A DNA stretch of 64,000 nucleotides from Dendrolimus kikuchii (GCA_019925095.2 CM034401.1:19562338-19626337); one strand, 5' to 3'; positions 39,719 to 51,867 are shown, counted from the first letter of the stretch. A program made the numbers and translations. The notes: a model not told the origin generated them from the letters alone.

Positions 39719-41810
39719 CGAGGTCGGCAAGCTCTTTGAGCGTATCATCGTCGACCGCCTCGTCCAGCACCTATCGACGACGGGGCCGGACCTGGCGGAC
39801 AACCAGTTCGGTTTCCGCACAGGGCGCTCCACGATCGACGCTGTCATGTGCCTGAGAGGCCTGGCGGAGGAAGCAGTTTCCCGGGGCGAGGTATTACTGG
39901 CGGTGTCCCTAGACATCGCCAACGCTTTTAATTCCTTGCCCTGGCCTTGTATCATGGAGGCACTCCGGTATTTCGGGGTGCCGTCCTACCTCCGCCGTAT
40001 AGTCGGGGACTATTTAAGTGAACGAGCCGTCATTTACCCGGTCCACGAGGGATGGAATCGGCGAGCCATGGTGTGCGGTGTTCCACAGGGGTCGGTTCTT
40101 GGTCCCCTCCTATGGAACATCGCATACGACTGGACTTTACGGAGTAGGGTCCTCCCCGGCGTCAGCATCTTATGCTACGCAGATGATACTTTGATCGCAG
40201 CACGAGGGAGGACCCACAGGCAGGCGTGCCTCTTAGGCACGGCTGGGGTGTCTTTAGTAGTAGGCAGGATCCGGCGTCTTGGACTGGAGGTGGCACTTCA
40301 GAAGACCGAGGCCGTGTTTTTCCACGGCCCTCGGAACCGTCCACCTCCAGACACCGCTATTATAGTAGGAGGCATCCGAATCGGCATCGGGGGGACCCTG
40401 AAATACCTTGGATTGGTCCTCGACAGCCGGTGGGATTTTTCGGCACATTTTCGGCAGCTGCTCCCCAGACTCAAGGGGGCAGCGGGTGCGCTGTCGCGCT
40501 TGCTCCCCAACGTCGGGGGGCCGAATGCCACGTGCCGAAAACTCTTCGAAGGCATCGTACGGTCGATGGCCCTTTACGGGGCCCCTGTATGGGCGGATCG
40601 CCTGACGGCCCGCAACGCTCCGCTGTTGCGTCAAGCTCAGCGTATAATGGCCATCAGGGCGATAAGGGGATACCGTACGGTGTCCTTCGAAGTGGCCTCG
40701 CTACTCGCCGGATCCCTCCCATGGGACCTGGAAGCCAGGGTCCTGGCGTCACTGTATGTGTGGCGCAAAGAGGCCCTGGCCAGGGGCACCAGACCCGCAC
40801 CTCGCGAAATCGAGGTGTGCAGGTCGGAGCTCCGCCAGGTCGCCGTGGGAGCCTGGGAAGATCGCCTCAGACGCCCCAGCGCGGGCCCCGCCACCATCGA
40901 GGCGGTGAGGCCCGTCCTGCGAGATGGATAGGACGAACCCACGGCATCCTGACGTTCCGGCTGACGCAGGTCCTCTCGGGGCATGGCTGCTTCGGGAGGT
41001 TCCTGTGTCGCCTCGGCCGTGAGCCAACCTCAGGGTGCCATCACTGCGACACAGGCGACGAGGATACGGCGCTGCATACCCTGCAGGAATGTCCTGCATG
41101 GACAGAGCAGCGCCGAGAGCTCGTCGCCTTCACCGGACTGGACCTTTCGCTCCCGGCCGTGGTTCGCACCATGGTCGGGAGCCGCACCGGATGGGACGCC
41201 GTCTCCTCCTTCTGCGAGCACGTCATGTTTGCGAAGGAGGAGGTGGAGCGGGAGCGTGAGCGTACGTCTTTGCTCCGCTCCCGCCAAAGGAGGACGCGCT
41301 GACGCCGGAGGTCCGAGTTAGACCTTCGGCCACCGTAAGCGGGCGGCGCGGGTGGGGCCCCTAGGGGTATAGGGGTTCTCACTCACCCGCACATGCCGTC
41401 GAGATGAGAGCGCGAGTGTTCCGCGCGCGCTCATCTCTCTTCCCGTGGGGCGCGTTACAGACCGCCCCACGCCTGGAATAGACCAAGAAGTAGCCGGGGG
41501 ATACGTCCCCTGGCATAGGAAGAGGCCCAGTGAGGGGGGCCCACGCCTGCCAGGGCACTGCGGAGTCGGGCAGCCCATTTCCCGTAGCCCTGGCATAAGG
41601 CGCAGGACGGAACACCTAGGGGTTTTAGTGGGTATCCCTAACTGGGGAGTGGCAATAGCGTGGCACCGGTTCTGACCGGGCACGCTAGTGCCACCCCCGA
41701 TAAGGCGAATCCCACACACTCACACAGGTCGCGAACATCCCCCCAGGCTTCTGTGCCTGTCGCGGCTTAGTCCTCAAACGGATTTCCCCTGGCCAAAAAA
41801 AAAAAAAAAA
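39719..41810 (+). mobile_element. R1-clade non-LTR retrotransposon, 5'-truncated, 12-bp TSD
   Basis: The reverse transcriptase is open from 39720: EVGKLFERIIVDRL, DNQFGFRTGRSTID, LDIANAFNSLPW, GVPQGSVLGPLLWN, the catalytic LCYADDT and KYLGLVLDSRWDF. A single-base loss near 40925 brings the stop at 40929. The next frame then continues THGILTFRLTQVLSGHGCFG and a zinc knuckle CHHCDTGDEDTALHTLQECP, to a stop at 41302. About 490 bp of 3' UTR, then A(16) and the 12-bp duplication AGCTTCAGACCA (39707-39718, 41811-41822). The endonuclease and ORF1 are missing. GC content is far above the surroundings. The minor damage implies a recent insertion. Confidence 0.92.
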
Positions 41811-41999
41811 AGCTTCAGACCAAAGCGGACGAGTGAACGAAACGAGCATGCCGCGGCAGCGGTAGGTGAGTGCCAGAACAGAGTGGTCACCATTTTTTCA
41901 TTGATAACTGCTTAGACGATGGTTACAACTAGTGACTGCTCTAAACCTTAAATCATTAGATCTTCTAAAGTTAGAGAATTTGCATATTGGATGATTGTA

Positions 42000-42440
42000 G
42001 TAACTAGACACCCTGAAATTGATAAAATGTAGCTAAATTAACTGTAGCTAGGTGCGCAAAGACAATATACCAAATAAATATCTTGTGTCAACTCACGCAC
42101 CTACTATTTTTATAATACTTTTCTTGGAATAATTATAATAATCAAGCGACTGTGTGTCATTTCTACCCATAATAAAGGGCTTCGTAGAGCTGATGTACTA
42201 ACGCAACCTACATTTAAGATATCGTTAACCTTTCATATCAAATTACTTGGTAATTGTTTCACTATAAAGTTGTTATTATTTGAAGGAATTCTTTCTTTTC
42301 TTTCTGCAAACCATATTGTTCCTTTACATTTATAAATCGCATAAGACTTGTGGGTTTGTCCGCTTGTATTTAAAAAATTAGAACAACGCAGATGGAGTCA
42401 CTTCCGGGAAGTTAATGGTCTATCTATCTAGCATTTAAGA
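42000..42440. other. Intergenic, nothing recognised
   Basis: AT-rich sequence after the R1-clade insertion; no gene or repeat family identified. Confidence 0.5.
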
Positions 42441-42449
42441 GCTATATTC

Positions 42450-42640
42450 TTATCGGTGGAGCCTCCTCCAATCTTCTCTATTATGGGCCAGTTGCTTTAC
42501 TTCTATGTAAGACACGACACCCACTTTTTCTTTTATTTGATCCATGAATGCTCGTCTTGGTCTTTCCTTCCTTCTCTTTGCTTCCACTTTGCCTTCGATT
42601 AACGTGCTTAAGAAGGTGTCGTGTCGTAGCAAATGGCTAG
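42450..42640 (-). mobile_element. RTE-like LINE C-terminal fragment
   Basis: The minus frame reads LRHDTFLSTLIEGKVEAKRR, RPRRAFMDQIKEKVG, YIEVKQLAHNREDWRRLHR, the familiar end of RTE-type endonuclease-reverse transcriptases (EGK..G.RGRPR..Y.DQ...R..WR.L). No RT core is attached. Confidence 0.75.
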
Positions 42641-43021
42641 TTAAAGTTAATGGTATAAAAGAAAAAAATGAAAATAAGTAAAAGTATCAAGATCGTTCTC
42701 GAGATAAGATACTATAATATTGATAATACTGTGTTGCTATATGAACGACAGTGCTGACCTCATTTTTTCACGACTTTTTTAAAGCATAATACAGGAGCTG
42801 TATAGAGAATCAAGTAGTCTTAGATTTTGGATTGTGCCGGTAACACATTTTATAGGGAATTATAGATCCGTTTCTTGTGTCTGAATTGTAAGAAATAAAC
42901 CACAATAATTTGACTTTGACACTTGACAGCATAACAGCCAATTGCAACACAAAAATCCTTTGTGTGAGTTTGTTTTGTCGAGACAGGTAGATTAAAAATA
43001 ATTTAAAACATAAGTAAAATT

Positions 43022-43738
43022 ATGTTTTCACAACCACCCGAGGAAACGCAATCATCTAAAAACCAAAACCTTAATCGACATAGACGACGTAAGAAGAAAA
43101 GAGTTAATAAAAACCACTTCAGAAAAGTGGTTAAACGTCCACAGTCTCGTTTCGAGCATACCATGTCTTCTTGGGCCGAAAACTTTACTGTAGCTGCAAC
43201 ATGGCAATTAAAGCATCAAATTGCATATTGGAAATCTAAAGCAATGGCTTTGGAATACGAGAATCGGATACTGCACGATATTATAAAGAAAAATTGTGTT
43301 GGAGGCGAAAGGTGTGGTGTGCTTGCCACGAACAATAAAGTGGAAACGAATTTAAAAAGTGACACGGACAGTGATGAAGTTGAAGAAGAATTTGTTGTTG
43401 ATGCTGATGGTGAGAATGATGATGAAGAAAATTTTGAGGTCAGTGAAGAGTATATGCAATTTTTGATGGATAATGCCAAATATAAAGAAGATGCAAGGCA
43501 AGAACGAGAAAGGATCAATGCTAAAAAGGAATCTGAGGAAAATGAGGAAGCGTTACTAGAAGCTGGACCTTCAAATGTTACAGAAAATACTGAAGAAATT
43601 AATAAAAAGCTATATGGAACAAATTGGCAAAGAATATCTGCTTTAGAAACATCATTACAATCAACTTTTATAAACAATTGTGATCTTTTAAAACCGACAT
43701 ATTGGCCAAATATACCATTAAACTTTAACTTTAGCTGA
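43022..43738 (+). CDS. Gemin8: Gem-associated protein 8 homologue
   Basis: Gemin8 is a component of the SMN complex, which loads Sm proteins onto snRNAs in the cytoplasm. There it bridges SMN with the Gemin6/7 and Unrip module. The protein is 238 residues (human 242) in one exon. It has a basic N-terminus (HRRRKKKRVNKNHFRKVVKR) and a conserved W/Y block (MSSWAENF...WQLKHQIAYWKSKAMA) like the SWY..YARYW..Y..AMAWM region. A long acidic middle follows, then EYMQFLMDNAKYKEDARQER. The diagnostic C-terminus is KKLYGTNWQRISALETSLQS, CD.LKPTYWPNIPLNF, matching RLYG....I.AMEAA.Q..FD..CD...P.YWP.IPL.F of vertebrates. A possible polyadenylation signal AATAAA is at 44089-44094. Confidence 0.9.
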   Translation: MFSQPPEETQSSKNQNLNRHRRRKKKRVNKNHFRKVVKRPQSRFEHTMSSWAENFTVAATWQLKHQIAYWKSKAMALEYENRILHDIIKKNCVGGERCGVLATNNKVETNLKSDTDSDEVEEEFVVDADGENDDEENFEVSEEYMQFLMDNAKYKEDARQERERINAKKESEENEEALLEAGPSNVTENTEEINKKLYGTNWQRISALETSLQSTFINNCDLLKPTYWPNIPLNFNFS

Positions 43739-43819
43739 AATTAAAAACTTATTAGAAAATATTTTCCATTATCCTGGTGTTTGGGTGGTTTTACCAAACT
43801 AGATGATCAACATGTATAA

Positions 43820-44089
43820 TTCTTTTTGCATTGTGAAGACAAGGAGTGTGTTATAACCTCTTATACAACTGATCCTAGTTTGACCATCCTGATCCAGTCA
43901 TGGGACAAGAACAAAATACCTGCTTACTCTGTCTCAGCAGCCCAGGTGAGAGTGACAAAAGACATGTGCCCTGATGTTAATCACCTGGTTTTGTTAATAT
44001 TAGACAGTCAAAAGTCATCAGATGCCTTCTGGCAATGTTTAGTCCTGTGTAATTGGGAGGGAAATATTGTATCACCCTGCCAAGTTTAA
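43820..44089 (+). other. ORF in the probable Gemin8 3' UTR, unrecognised
   Basis: The frame opens after a stop at 43817-43819 (FFLHCEDKECVITSYTTDPS, then LTILIQSWDKNKIPAYSVSA) and runs to a stop at 44089, with no early ATG. The composition looks protein-like and the frame also extends upstream past one stop (FTKLDDQHV). It could be a pseudogene remnant; no family recognised. Confidence 0.3.
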
Positions 44090-44099
44090 ATAAATTACT

Positions 44100-45300
44100 T
44101 ATTCCAATTATTGATTATATATTTCATTGCATAAATCCTTAAGTGTTCTACGGATAACCTTATATTCTAATTGTAATATTTTAATATGAGAATTGTAAGT
44201 TTTGGAACATATTATACTAATGAATGTTTTCATTACTTTGGATAATTCTTTAGTAACAGGGAGTATGGTTGTGTATTAGTGTAGGTCAAAAGTGCTTATA
44301 ATAATGGCAAGATGCCAGTAGTAAATATGGCATGTAAAAAATTTTTGCTACATTAATTTAGATACCATTTCCAATCATGCTTATACATCATTACAACATT
44401 TTATTAATCTTATTTAAATGAAATAACATTGTTAAGTTGGTTATATTCAAATCCATAAGATTTCACTAAAACTAAGGACTGAGAAAGAATATTATCAGCC
44501 AAGCGAAATTAGCTTCCTAATTCACCGATGTATCTGTACATAGATGAATTAGGAAGAGAACATGTGTGAAACAGTAATGAGCTACTGTTTTGCATCATGT
44601 TATTATTTTAACAGATCATGCTGATCTGTGCAATATGAAATTCTAGCAACTGACATTGTATTTTAAAGTACTGTCCATATATTTATTGTCTTGCTAGGCG
44701 TTTCCTGGTGTATTGTGCTTGGCAAAACTTATAAAAGCTATCAAAATATCACTTGCAATAAGCTTCTTTAAATAGTATAAAACTAAATTGCTTTCTGCCT
44801 TTGTCTGTCTACTAACTCCTAAACCATGCAATGGATTTTTAAGTGGCTTTCACTATCGGTTAGGTATTTTTTCAATAAGGGCTTATATAAGTAAATAAAC
44901 AATAAATTTTTTGTTAAATAGAGCTGCCTAGGCTTTGAACCAGGGAAACTTGTATAATATAATGAGAAGTTTATTGAAATTGCGTAATAGTAATTAATGT
45001 AACAATTAAAGCAAACATCAGCTAATTTATTTCAATTTAAATCTAATTTTTGACAAACCAAACAAATGAAAGCTCTAGTAATAAATAATTTTGAACTGGC
45101 ATATCATTGAAGTTTTTGACACATTTTTGTGCTATAGTGTAAAATTTCTTGAAATGCACTTGCAAGGTTTTAAAATTGTATACCTGAGATGTACCAGCAA
45201 TATGCCTAGCTTCTCAAATACATTGTATTTTTTTTGGTTATTTTTGAACTAAACATATTGTACAAGTTTTTGTTAAATAATTTATGCAGGTGTAAAGCAG
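44100..45300. other. Intergenic, one small hairpin
   Basis: AT-rich DNA. 44513-44556 folds into a hairpin: CTTCCTAATTCA pairs with TGAATTAGGAAG, with an inner ATGTA/TACAT stem. It is too short for a standard pre-miRNA. Nothing else recognised. Confidence 0.5.
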
Positions 45301-45321
45301 GTAATATACCAAAAATCTACT

Positions 45322-45775
45322 TAATATTTTTTTAAGTTTTCGCGACTAGTATACATAATAAAACTATGTTTTAAAGGTTATAAGTTGGTTTGTGTTCTGG
45401 TAATTGAACTTGATTGACAATTTCTTTTTATTTTACCTCTCACCCATTTTAATATTATATAAAATTATTAGAGCTAGGCATGTTTGGCGAAGAGTTTCTT
45501 GCGCCGCTTCTTCTCTTCAAGCTACAACATGTTGCGAAGCGGTGGTAAATTAGATTAGGCTCCCATAAAGTAAATAATAGCCATGAACAAAATTAAAACT
45601 CAATAATTAAAATGAACAAGTTGGCGGTAGGCTAAATAAAACTTTAACAATACTCATTGACACTTGACATCTTTGTCTTCCGTGATCACCGCTACTGAAA
45701 AGTGGCCGAAACGTCGGAATAATAAAAATCAAATTACCGCGTTTAAAACCGTTGAAAAGTAGTTTTATTAAAAAT
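45322..45775. mobile_element. Foldback repeat G, copy 4 (long form)
   Basis: AAGTTTTCGCGACTAGTATA lead and AACCGTTGAAAAGTAGTTTT end as in the short copies. About 280 bp of interior (TTCTTCTCTTCAAGCTACAA, CATGTTGCGAAGCGGTGGTA) is shared with 57067-57345. The centre is CCGTGATCACCGCTACTGAA. Confidence 0.7.
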
Positions 45776-46051
45776 CTACTAACTTAGTTTTCTTTATATA
45801 ATATGCATAATTCAGGCTTTTTGCCAGGTATTGATCTTTTTAAACATATTAGAAAAATTCCACAGACGTATCAAGATTCATCTCTGATATAAGCTGTTAC
45901 ATTTAACATTCTTTAAAGATAGTAGTTAGTGTTTGCCGTAAATAAATATATAAGAAATAATAAACTCGGTTTCCAGTTGGAAATGAATTTTACGGTGCTG
46001 TATTTTGGCAGTGTCATATTGTCATGTTCATCTGGCTATCGAGGTTTGTGT

Positions 46052-46262
46052 TAGAGATGCCACGAACATTCGGTTTTTACTCGGTTTTCGGGCGAATACC
46101 AAATCGTGAAAAAAAATACTATCACATATTACTCAAAAATGATGTATCATATATCATATCAATATCTTCAATCGCAAACTATTGATAGTTAGACTACGTT
46201 GTAACGAATAGTTGAAAAAATGGCCGAATACCAAGAGAAACTGAATATTTGTTGCATCTCTA
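46052..46262. mobile_element. hAT-type MITE (TAGAGATGC ends)
   Basis: It starts TAGAGATGCCACGAACATTC and ends, on the other strand, TAGAGATGCAACAAATATTC. The flanks GTTTGTGT (46044-46051) and GTTTGTAT (46263-46270) are a 7/8 match to an 8-bp target duplication. A related, more broken copy spans 62769-63121. Confidence 0.75.
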
Positions 46263-46273
46263 GTTTGTATGTC

Positions 46274-46383
46274 AATGGGGATTGTTCACTTTTTTTCAAT
46301 TTAGCTTTTTGAAAAACCATTTCGAGGAATAGTGTTCCTAATCATTTCTGTCTAGTTAAAATTCCAAAAAACGTACAATCCCC
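46274..46383. repeat. Short element with GGGGATTGTNC ends
   Basis: GGGGATTGTTCACTTTTTTT at the left and ACGTACAATCCCC at the right, inverted over 10 of 11 bases, about 110 bp apart. A GAACAATCCCC also occurs at 49976-49986. Confidence 0.5.
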
Positions 46384-46499
46384 TTGTATTTTGAAAGAAA
46401 TGCGTTTGACATTTATTTGACCTTACTAAATCCTATGACGTCACTTACGTGTGGTGAAATGCATATGAATCCCGTAGCCATTCAGTTTCAAAATACAAA

Positions 46500-47200
46500 A
46501 GGACCGACATTTTCCTTTTTATGTCATTGTTATGTCATACAACAGCGACATAAACAAACATTTTATTCGACGTACTCCAGAATTAAATTATGTATATATT
46601 ATCTCTTCAGACCAATATTTCTTAAATATCTGTAAAGAGAATACTTACATATGGTCTCTAACTAAAAGTCAAAGAAAAGTGCATTATATAAACGAGCGTC
46701 TTCGTAAATGGTGATTGGAGCGATATCGAAATCTTTTTAAGAGATACGATCCAAAAAATAACCTGTTTACTGATGAGAAGATCATCACGGTGGAAGAAAA
46801 TTTAACTGGCAAAACAATACACCTTGCGCCAGAAGTTAGAAGGACGTCCAAAATCACATATTGGAAACAATGATTTAAGCATCAAGTGATACTTTATTCG
46901 CTGGATAGCAGTGGATTTTCCAACAGGGCTCTGTACCCTTCCATGAAGCTAATTCAATCCAACATTGGTTGCAAGCCAATTTGTCAGACTTTGTTCAGAG
47001 CATAGGTTGGCCTTCGTCGAGTTCTGACTTGAATTCTTTGGAGTATTCTTTATGAACTGCATTGGAGCTAATGGCATACAAAAAGTTCACCAGAACCTGA
47101 ATTTATCTCAAGCGAGCCCAAATCAATAAATGGAAACTAATTGAAAAGATTAGTACCACCATAGAAGAATGGCCTATATCTTTAAAGCTTAATTAATTGA
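46500..47200 (+). mobile_element. maT-type mariner, inactivated
   Basis: A decayed transposase: LERYRNLFKRYDP, LFTDEKIITVEENLTGK (first catalytic D), then, in a shifted frame, QQGSVPFHEANSIQHWLQAN and WPSSSSDLNSLEYSL. The second catalytic D is G (QQG) and the third is E (LEY). The spacing between those two positions is 37, as in DD37D maT elements. Several stops and frameshifts. Confidence 0.85.
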
Positions 47201-47249
47201 AAACAAGGATGGCTATTTTAAATAACTTATTTTTATATATACATAAATC

Positions 47250-48635
47250 TAGATGTTATTAGTTATAATTCATGTAAACAATATATGAATATTTAACATT
47301 CCTCCAAAAATATTTTAGCTTTACTTTGACTGATGTCTTAAGAGTTCACATTACGAGTTATAAGAATAAGATGGTTTCTATACTGAAAGCAAACTATTGT
47401 GAGTTATAAATTTGTATGTGCCATATATTTATATGAATTGATTAATAAAATATATCTTTTGACTTATTATTTTGCAAGATGAAATAATAAATAACTTTTA
47501 GCAGTTAAACTTGTTTATTTACTTAAACACTTATTAATAATAATTTAGGACATATTATATAATCTTTTCAGAAATGTTCAGTTTTATCTTTTTCTTTTTT
47601 CTGCAGGCTAGCATTTGGTTTTTTCTATACATAAAGTTTTCATGTAAACTGCAGTGGATAAGTCATAAAATTCTATGATCAAGCATAACCCTTGCTTATG
47701 CAGAAAAGTTGTTGCTAATTTTTTTTTAACCTGAAAAAAAAAAGATATAAAGTGTCTATATAATTACTCGCATAGTCCTTATTTAACTCATAATTTTTCA
47801 TATTAGTAACTATGTTACACATCAAAATCATATTATTAAGAGATTTACAATCATTAAGGTATTTGTCACAAATCTTCATATTCCATGAAATCCTTCAAGC
47901 CATAGATGTGCTTAATTAATCACTTTTAAGCCGGCAAGTGAATATATTTAAAACTACTGGAGAGTTTCATATTTTCCGGTAATTTGTTGTATAAGATCAG
48001 ATCCATAACATACATTAGCAATCAAACACACTATCTAACCGCCAGGGCAGTGGTGCAATGTCTGTTCCTTTATTTGTATGTATTTATATGAGATACTTTA
48101 CTTGTATTATAGATAATAATAAAAAAGAAAGAAATAAGAAAGTAATATAAGTTGCTGATTTATTGATTGTACCAAATTATCAAATAAGTAATTAATATTA
48201 TTTTAATCAGTTTCTAATGAATGAGTGAGACATGTAGCTATTTTTCTATAAATAGGTGCACATTTTAGATGAATTTTGACTTCAACACAAATTATGCTTA
48301 CATCAATCATATATTAACTAATAATTAACATTACGGATTTCTTATATGGATGAAATTTACAGACAGGAATAGTAATATACTACACAGGTTATAAAAGGAA
48401 AGAAGGAAGGAAGGAAGATCTATGGACGAACATGTTGAATTTAGAAACCTTCACAAAACTACTTACATCAGGATTTTAGCTCCTCTTATTTCTCCAATAT
48501 GTACTACGAGTATAGCTATGTACTCTAATAACATTACATGTTAGGTAGGTTTAGCGTATCAGCCTTTACAAAATTAACACTCCTATTTGAAGATCCGGCC
48601 ATGTTTAGAAAGAGAAAATATTTAATACATTTTCA
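47250..48635. other. Intergenic, nothing recognised
   Basis: AT-rich sequence with no supported ORF. The GAAGGAAGGAAGGAAG run near 48400 is a short microsatellite. Confidence 0.5.
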
Positions 48636-48644
48636 TTAATAAAA

Positions 48645-48905
48645 CAGATATACAATGCAAAAGTGGATGGATGCAGAAGTCGTGGAAGGCCACGACACAC
48701 CTTCCATGATCAAATTGATCGTGTACTAGCGGAGGGTGATGTCAGGAGCCTTCAGAACAGACGAGTGTGCATGACAAGAGTTATGAATGTCAAAGAAGCA
48801 AGTGAGGTGTGTAAGAATGGGCCTAAATGGCGCTCTGTTGTTCGTGCCTACCCCGCAAGGGAACTGGCGTGAAGTTATGTATGTATGTATGTATGTATGT
48901 ACATT
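48645..48905 (+). mobile_element. RTE-like LINE 3' tail with (ATGT)n end
   Basis: The plus frame reads KVDGCRSRGRPRHTFHDQID, RVLAEGDVRSLQNRRVC.. and VVRAYPARELA*, followed by (ATGT)n. It is the plus-strand counterpart of 62426-62700 and of the nested copy at 18693-18835. The 5' end is truncated. Confidence 0.85.
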
Positions 48906-48909
48906 TTTG

Positions 48910-50660
48910 TCGGATGACTTTTCTAAGAGAGAAGATTTTTCTAAGGACGAAATTAATTGTAATGAATAATATTAGAATTTAGAAATGCTGCATTAACCGC
49001 CGATCTAAAGCCTAAATACCCAATGTTGCCAGGTTGATAATAGTGAAATTACTAAAATTTGTAATTCTTGTAGGTACACACGTGTGTGTAGGAAAGTAAC
49101 TCCCAACATATTGACTTAAAAAAGACCTTATCGAACATCGCCATGATTTTTAAATTGAAAACTTCGGTAGATACTTCTAGGATGGGGAAAATGCACTGAA
49201 TTCGCACGACCGTCACGCTCAGTTACCAAGTTTTTATCTCTGAAGTGCAGTCCTAACGACTGATCTTTTTTTTTAAAGGTCTGACTAATAATACTCCCCC
49301 CCCCCTCCCCCTCAATTGAAACTGACAATACAACCTTTTTATTTTAACTGGATTGACAACATCATTGGATAATGAGACTATGTCTAGGTATCAGACATTA
49401 TAAAATGATAACCCAAATGTGATACCAAATCAAAGTATTTTAGTGGTCGAATGAGCTTTATCTGTTGCAATCGTCGAAAGAATACTTTATTACAAATTAA
49501 GAAAAGTAATGACATCGCAATGGTGTCTAATAGGTAATTTATGCCTGATTATCAATTAATGGTATTCAGTCTAACTGTACATTATTCAGTTTAAGTTATA
49601 TTATATTGATTTTTCACTAAAGGTCACTTTAAATAACTTAACGGTAACTTTAGAAAATAATAAATGTTGAACACCAAAATATATAAAATAAATCTACCGA
49701 TAAAATTGCTAAGCTGGCCACACTAAAATGATTACGATGTGTCATAATGAATAATGACAGTAACATTTAAATAGTAGCACAGATTAATATGATTATTTTC
49801 TTTTTATAGGCAAAGGAATTAATGTAAGGTTGTCCCCAATGACGTCATCGGATAATTTGTTTAAAAATCGAATTAAAAAAAAACTACCTCTTAAAACACA
49901 AAAATATTCAAATTAGTATCTTAAAATACCCTATTTTACATAATAAAAATATAAAATCAGAGGGTAATTTTTTTTGAACAATCCCCATTGTTCCCAGAAA
50001 TTACTCTGTCTATATAGATGAAATTTAGCAGTAAGATGTATGAAATACTTTAATTGTACATAAGCAAGTGTTTAGAAATTGTAACAATGTTGATTGGTGA
50101 CTTTCATATTTAAGTCAATAAGTCGTTAAGTGCGACTTTGTATAATTAGTTTAAGATTTCTGAAATTCAATGTTGTAGAGCTTAAATATACTATGTATTT
50201 TCAACGAAAATTTATTTAAACATGGTGCATTGGAAAATTTGAGATACAGGGTATTTTGGATTAAAATGTTTCTTTTAAGGTTTTATAGGCAAATAACAAA
50301 AACACAAGACATTAATCCTTTATTATTCTTTTATTGTGCCTGGACTTATTTGGCTGAATTTTAAAAAATATATAAGTTTTGTTGCCATCAAAATTGTGCT
50401 TAAAACCATGTACGCTCGAAATTTGTATGGGCTTTATAGGCTCATTTGCTATTATTATTATAGATATTATGTCTGTATAAATAAACTGTGATTTACAAGT
50501 ATGTATTTATCAAATTTTTATAAAATAAAATTGATGTCCATGTTTGTTCTTAAATTTTATTTATACTTCTTTCTAGTGCTTAAAACACTTGTACTGACTA
50601 AGAGAGGTCATAAATTTTGCCACGTCTTGCATATTATATTCGTTAATATACTTATTCAAG
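48910..50660. other. Intergenic, mostly unassigned
   Basis: AT-rich. Notable only for a C-run (CCCCCCCCCCTCCCC) at about 49297 and a block 49840-49990 bounded by TGTCCCCAATGACGTCATCG and GAACAATCCCC. No gene seen. Confidence 0.45.
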
Positions 50661-50664
50661 AAAA

Positions 50665-50995
50665 TCTATACATATAATAAAATTGTAGAGGTCGAATTTC
50701 TGTACAATGAAAAAAATGCTAAAAACCGAGTCAGGAGGATGGAAGAAGTGAAATAGAACTAATTTAGATTTTTTTTAAATTTTTTGTTTCTTTGTTTGTC
50801 TGTGTGTCTTTTTGTACCAGCTAATCTCCGAAACGACTGGACCGATTTAAATTAAATTTTGTATGGTGGTAGCCTATATCCCTGGTCAACACATAGGATA
50901 CTTCTTATCCCGAATAATTAATGAGTTCCCGTGGGATAGTTAAAAATCCGCGCCACGTGGACGAAGCGCAGGCTTCAGCTAGTAATACAATAAAA
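50665..50995 (-). mobile_element. Non-autonomous repeat I, copy 2
   Basis: The reverse complement parallels 55475-55840: AGCTGAAGCCTGCGCTTCG, CCCGCGGG-like GGGAACTCATTAATTATTC, GGGATATAGGCTACCACCAT, and a GACCTCTACAATTTTATTAT end. Confidence 0.75.
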
Positions 50996-51289
50996 ATATG
51001 CATAAAATGACACTAATATTCATATTAAATCAAAACAAAATGGGAAATATAAAATAACAGAAGATTGTTTGTCGGGCTTCAATTTGATCGGCGAGAGATA
51101 AAAATATGCAGCTTTCTACCAAGCGTCTACTCGGTCAGTTTTAAAAACTTAATCGTTTTTCATCAGAAATAAATAATCAATGGTCTTGACACCGTTACCA
51201 GTGCATGTAATATAGTGTAGTAGTGTGTAGTATATATAATTTCTGTGTCGTGCAATATTTAGATAACTAACTTTTAGCCGGGTAACTCA

Positions 51290-51470
51290 CATTCGGGATG
51301 GCGGTTGAACCCCCAAAACCTCTCCCCTCTGGCTACGTACCCTGATCGGAACTCTCATCCAACACATGAAACACGATTAGCTCAAAGCTAATCGTTGCAC
51401 GCGGATTTCTCTGAAAGTTTGGTATCACGCTGATCAAACCGGCCCAGAGAACTACTAATCAAAGTAGTTT
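51290..51470. other. GC-richer unassigned segment
   Basis: GGGATGGCGGTTGAACCCCC, TCTCCCCTCTGGCTACGTAC, GAAACACGATTAGCTCAAAG. It looks like part of a retroelement UTR or SINE, but no relative occurs in the window. Confidence 0.3.
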
Positions 51471-51654
51471 TTTTAATAATGGCTTCAATGCCATTTATGC
51501 ATTGATTTTGCTAGTGTCCTAAAATAGTGATTCCAGCATGCTTCTATGCTTCACATTAGTTTTTCTTCAATACGACAATAGTTTCTATTCTATTCTTGTT
51601 AATGTTGGCTCTAACGCTTTTAGCATTGATTTTGCCAATGTCAGAGAAAAACAG

Positions 51655-51863
51655 TATATCTTAATATATATAAATTACGTGTCACGTTGTTTGTCCGCGA
51701 TGGACTCCTAAACTACTTGACCGATTTTAATCAAATTTGCACACCGTGTGCAGTTTGATCCGACTTGAAAGATAGGATAGCTTACATTTGGATCCGGTAG
51801 GTGGCGCTGGAATCGGGTTCTAAATTTTATTTCCTCAGGGCAGAACGTCTGTCGGGACAGCTA

Positions 51864-51867
<4 letters not shown>
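51655..51867 (+). mobile_element. Helitron-like element, short copy
   Basis: The 5' part reads AATATATATAAATTACGTGT, then CCTAAACTACTTGACCGATT. The 3' end is GGGCAGAACGTCTGTCGGGA + CAGCTAGT, a hairpin followed by CTAGT. A (TA)n microsatellite follows at 51866-51911. Confidence 0.7.

Noticed and set aside
40226..41382. Several long overlapping ORFs on both strands in the R1-clade element
   Set aside because: They are shadows of GC-rich coding sequence. Only the RT frame to 40929 and the frame ending at 41302 carry family motifs.
43216..43677. 153-codon minus-strand ORF opposite Gemin8
   Set aside because: Serine-rich antisense of an acidic coding stretch; no motif and no independent support.
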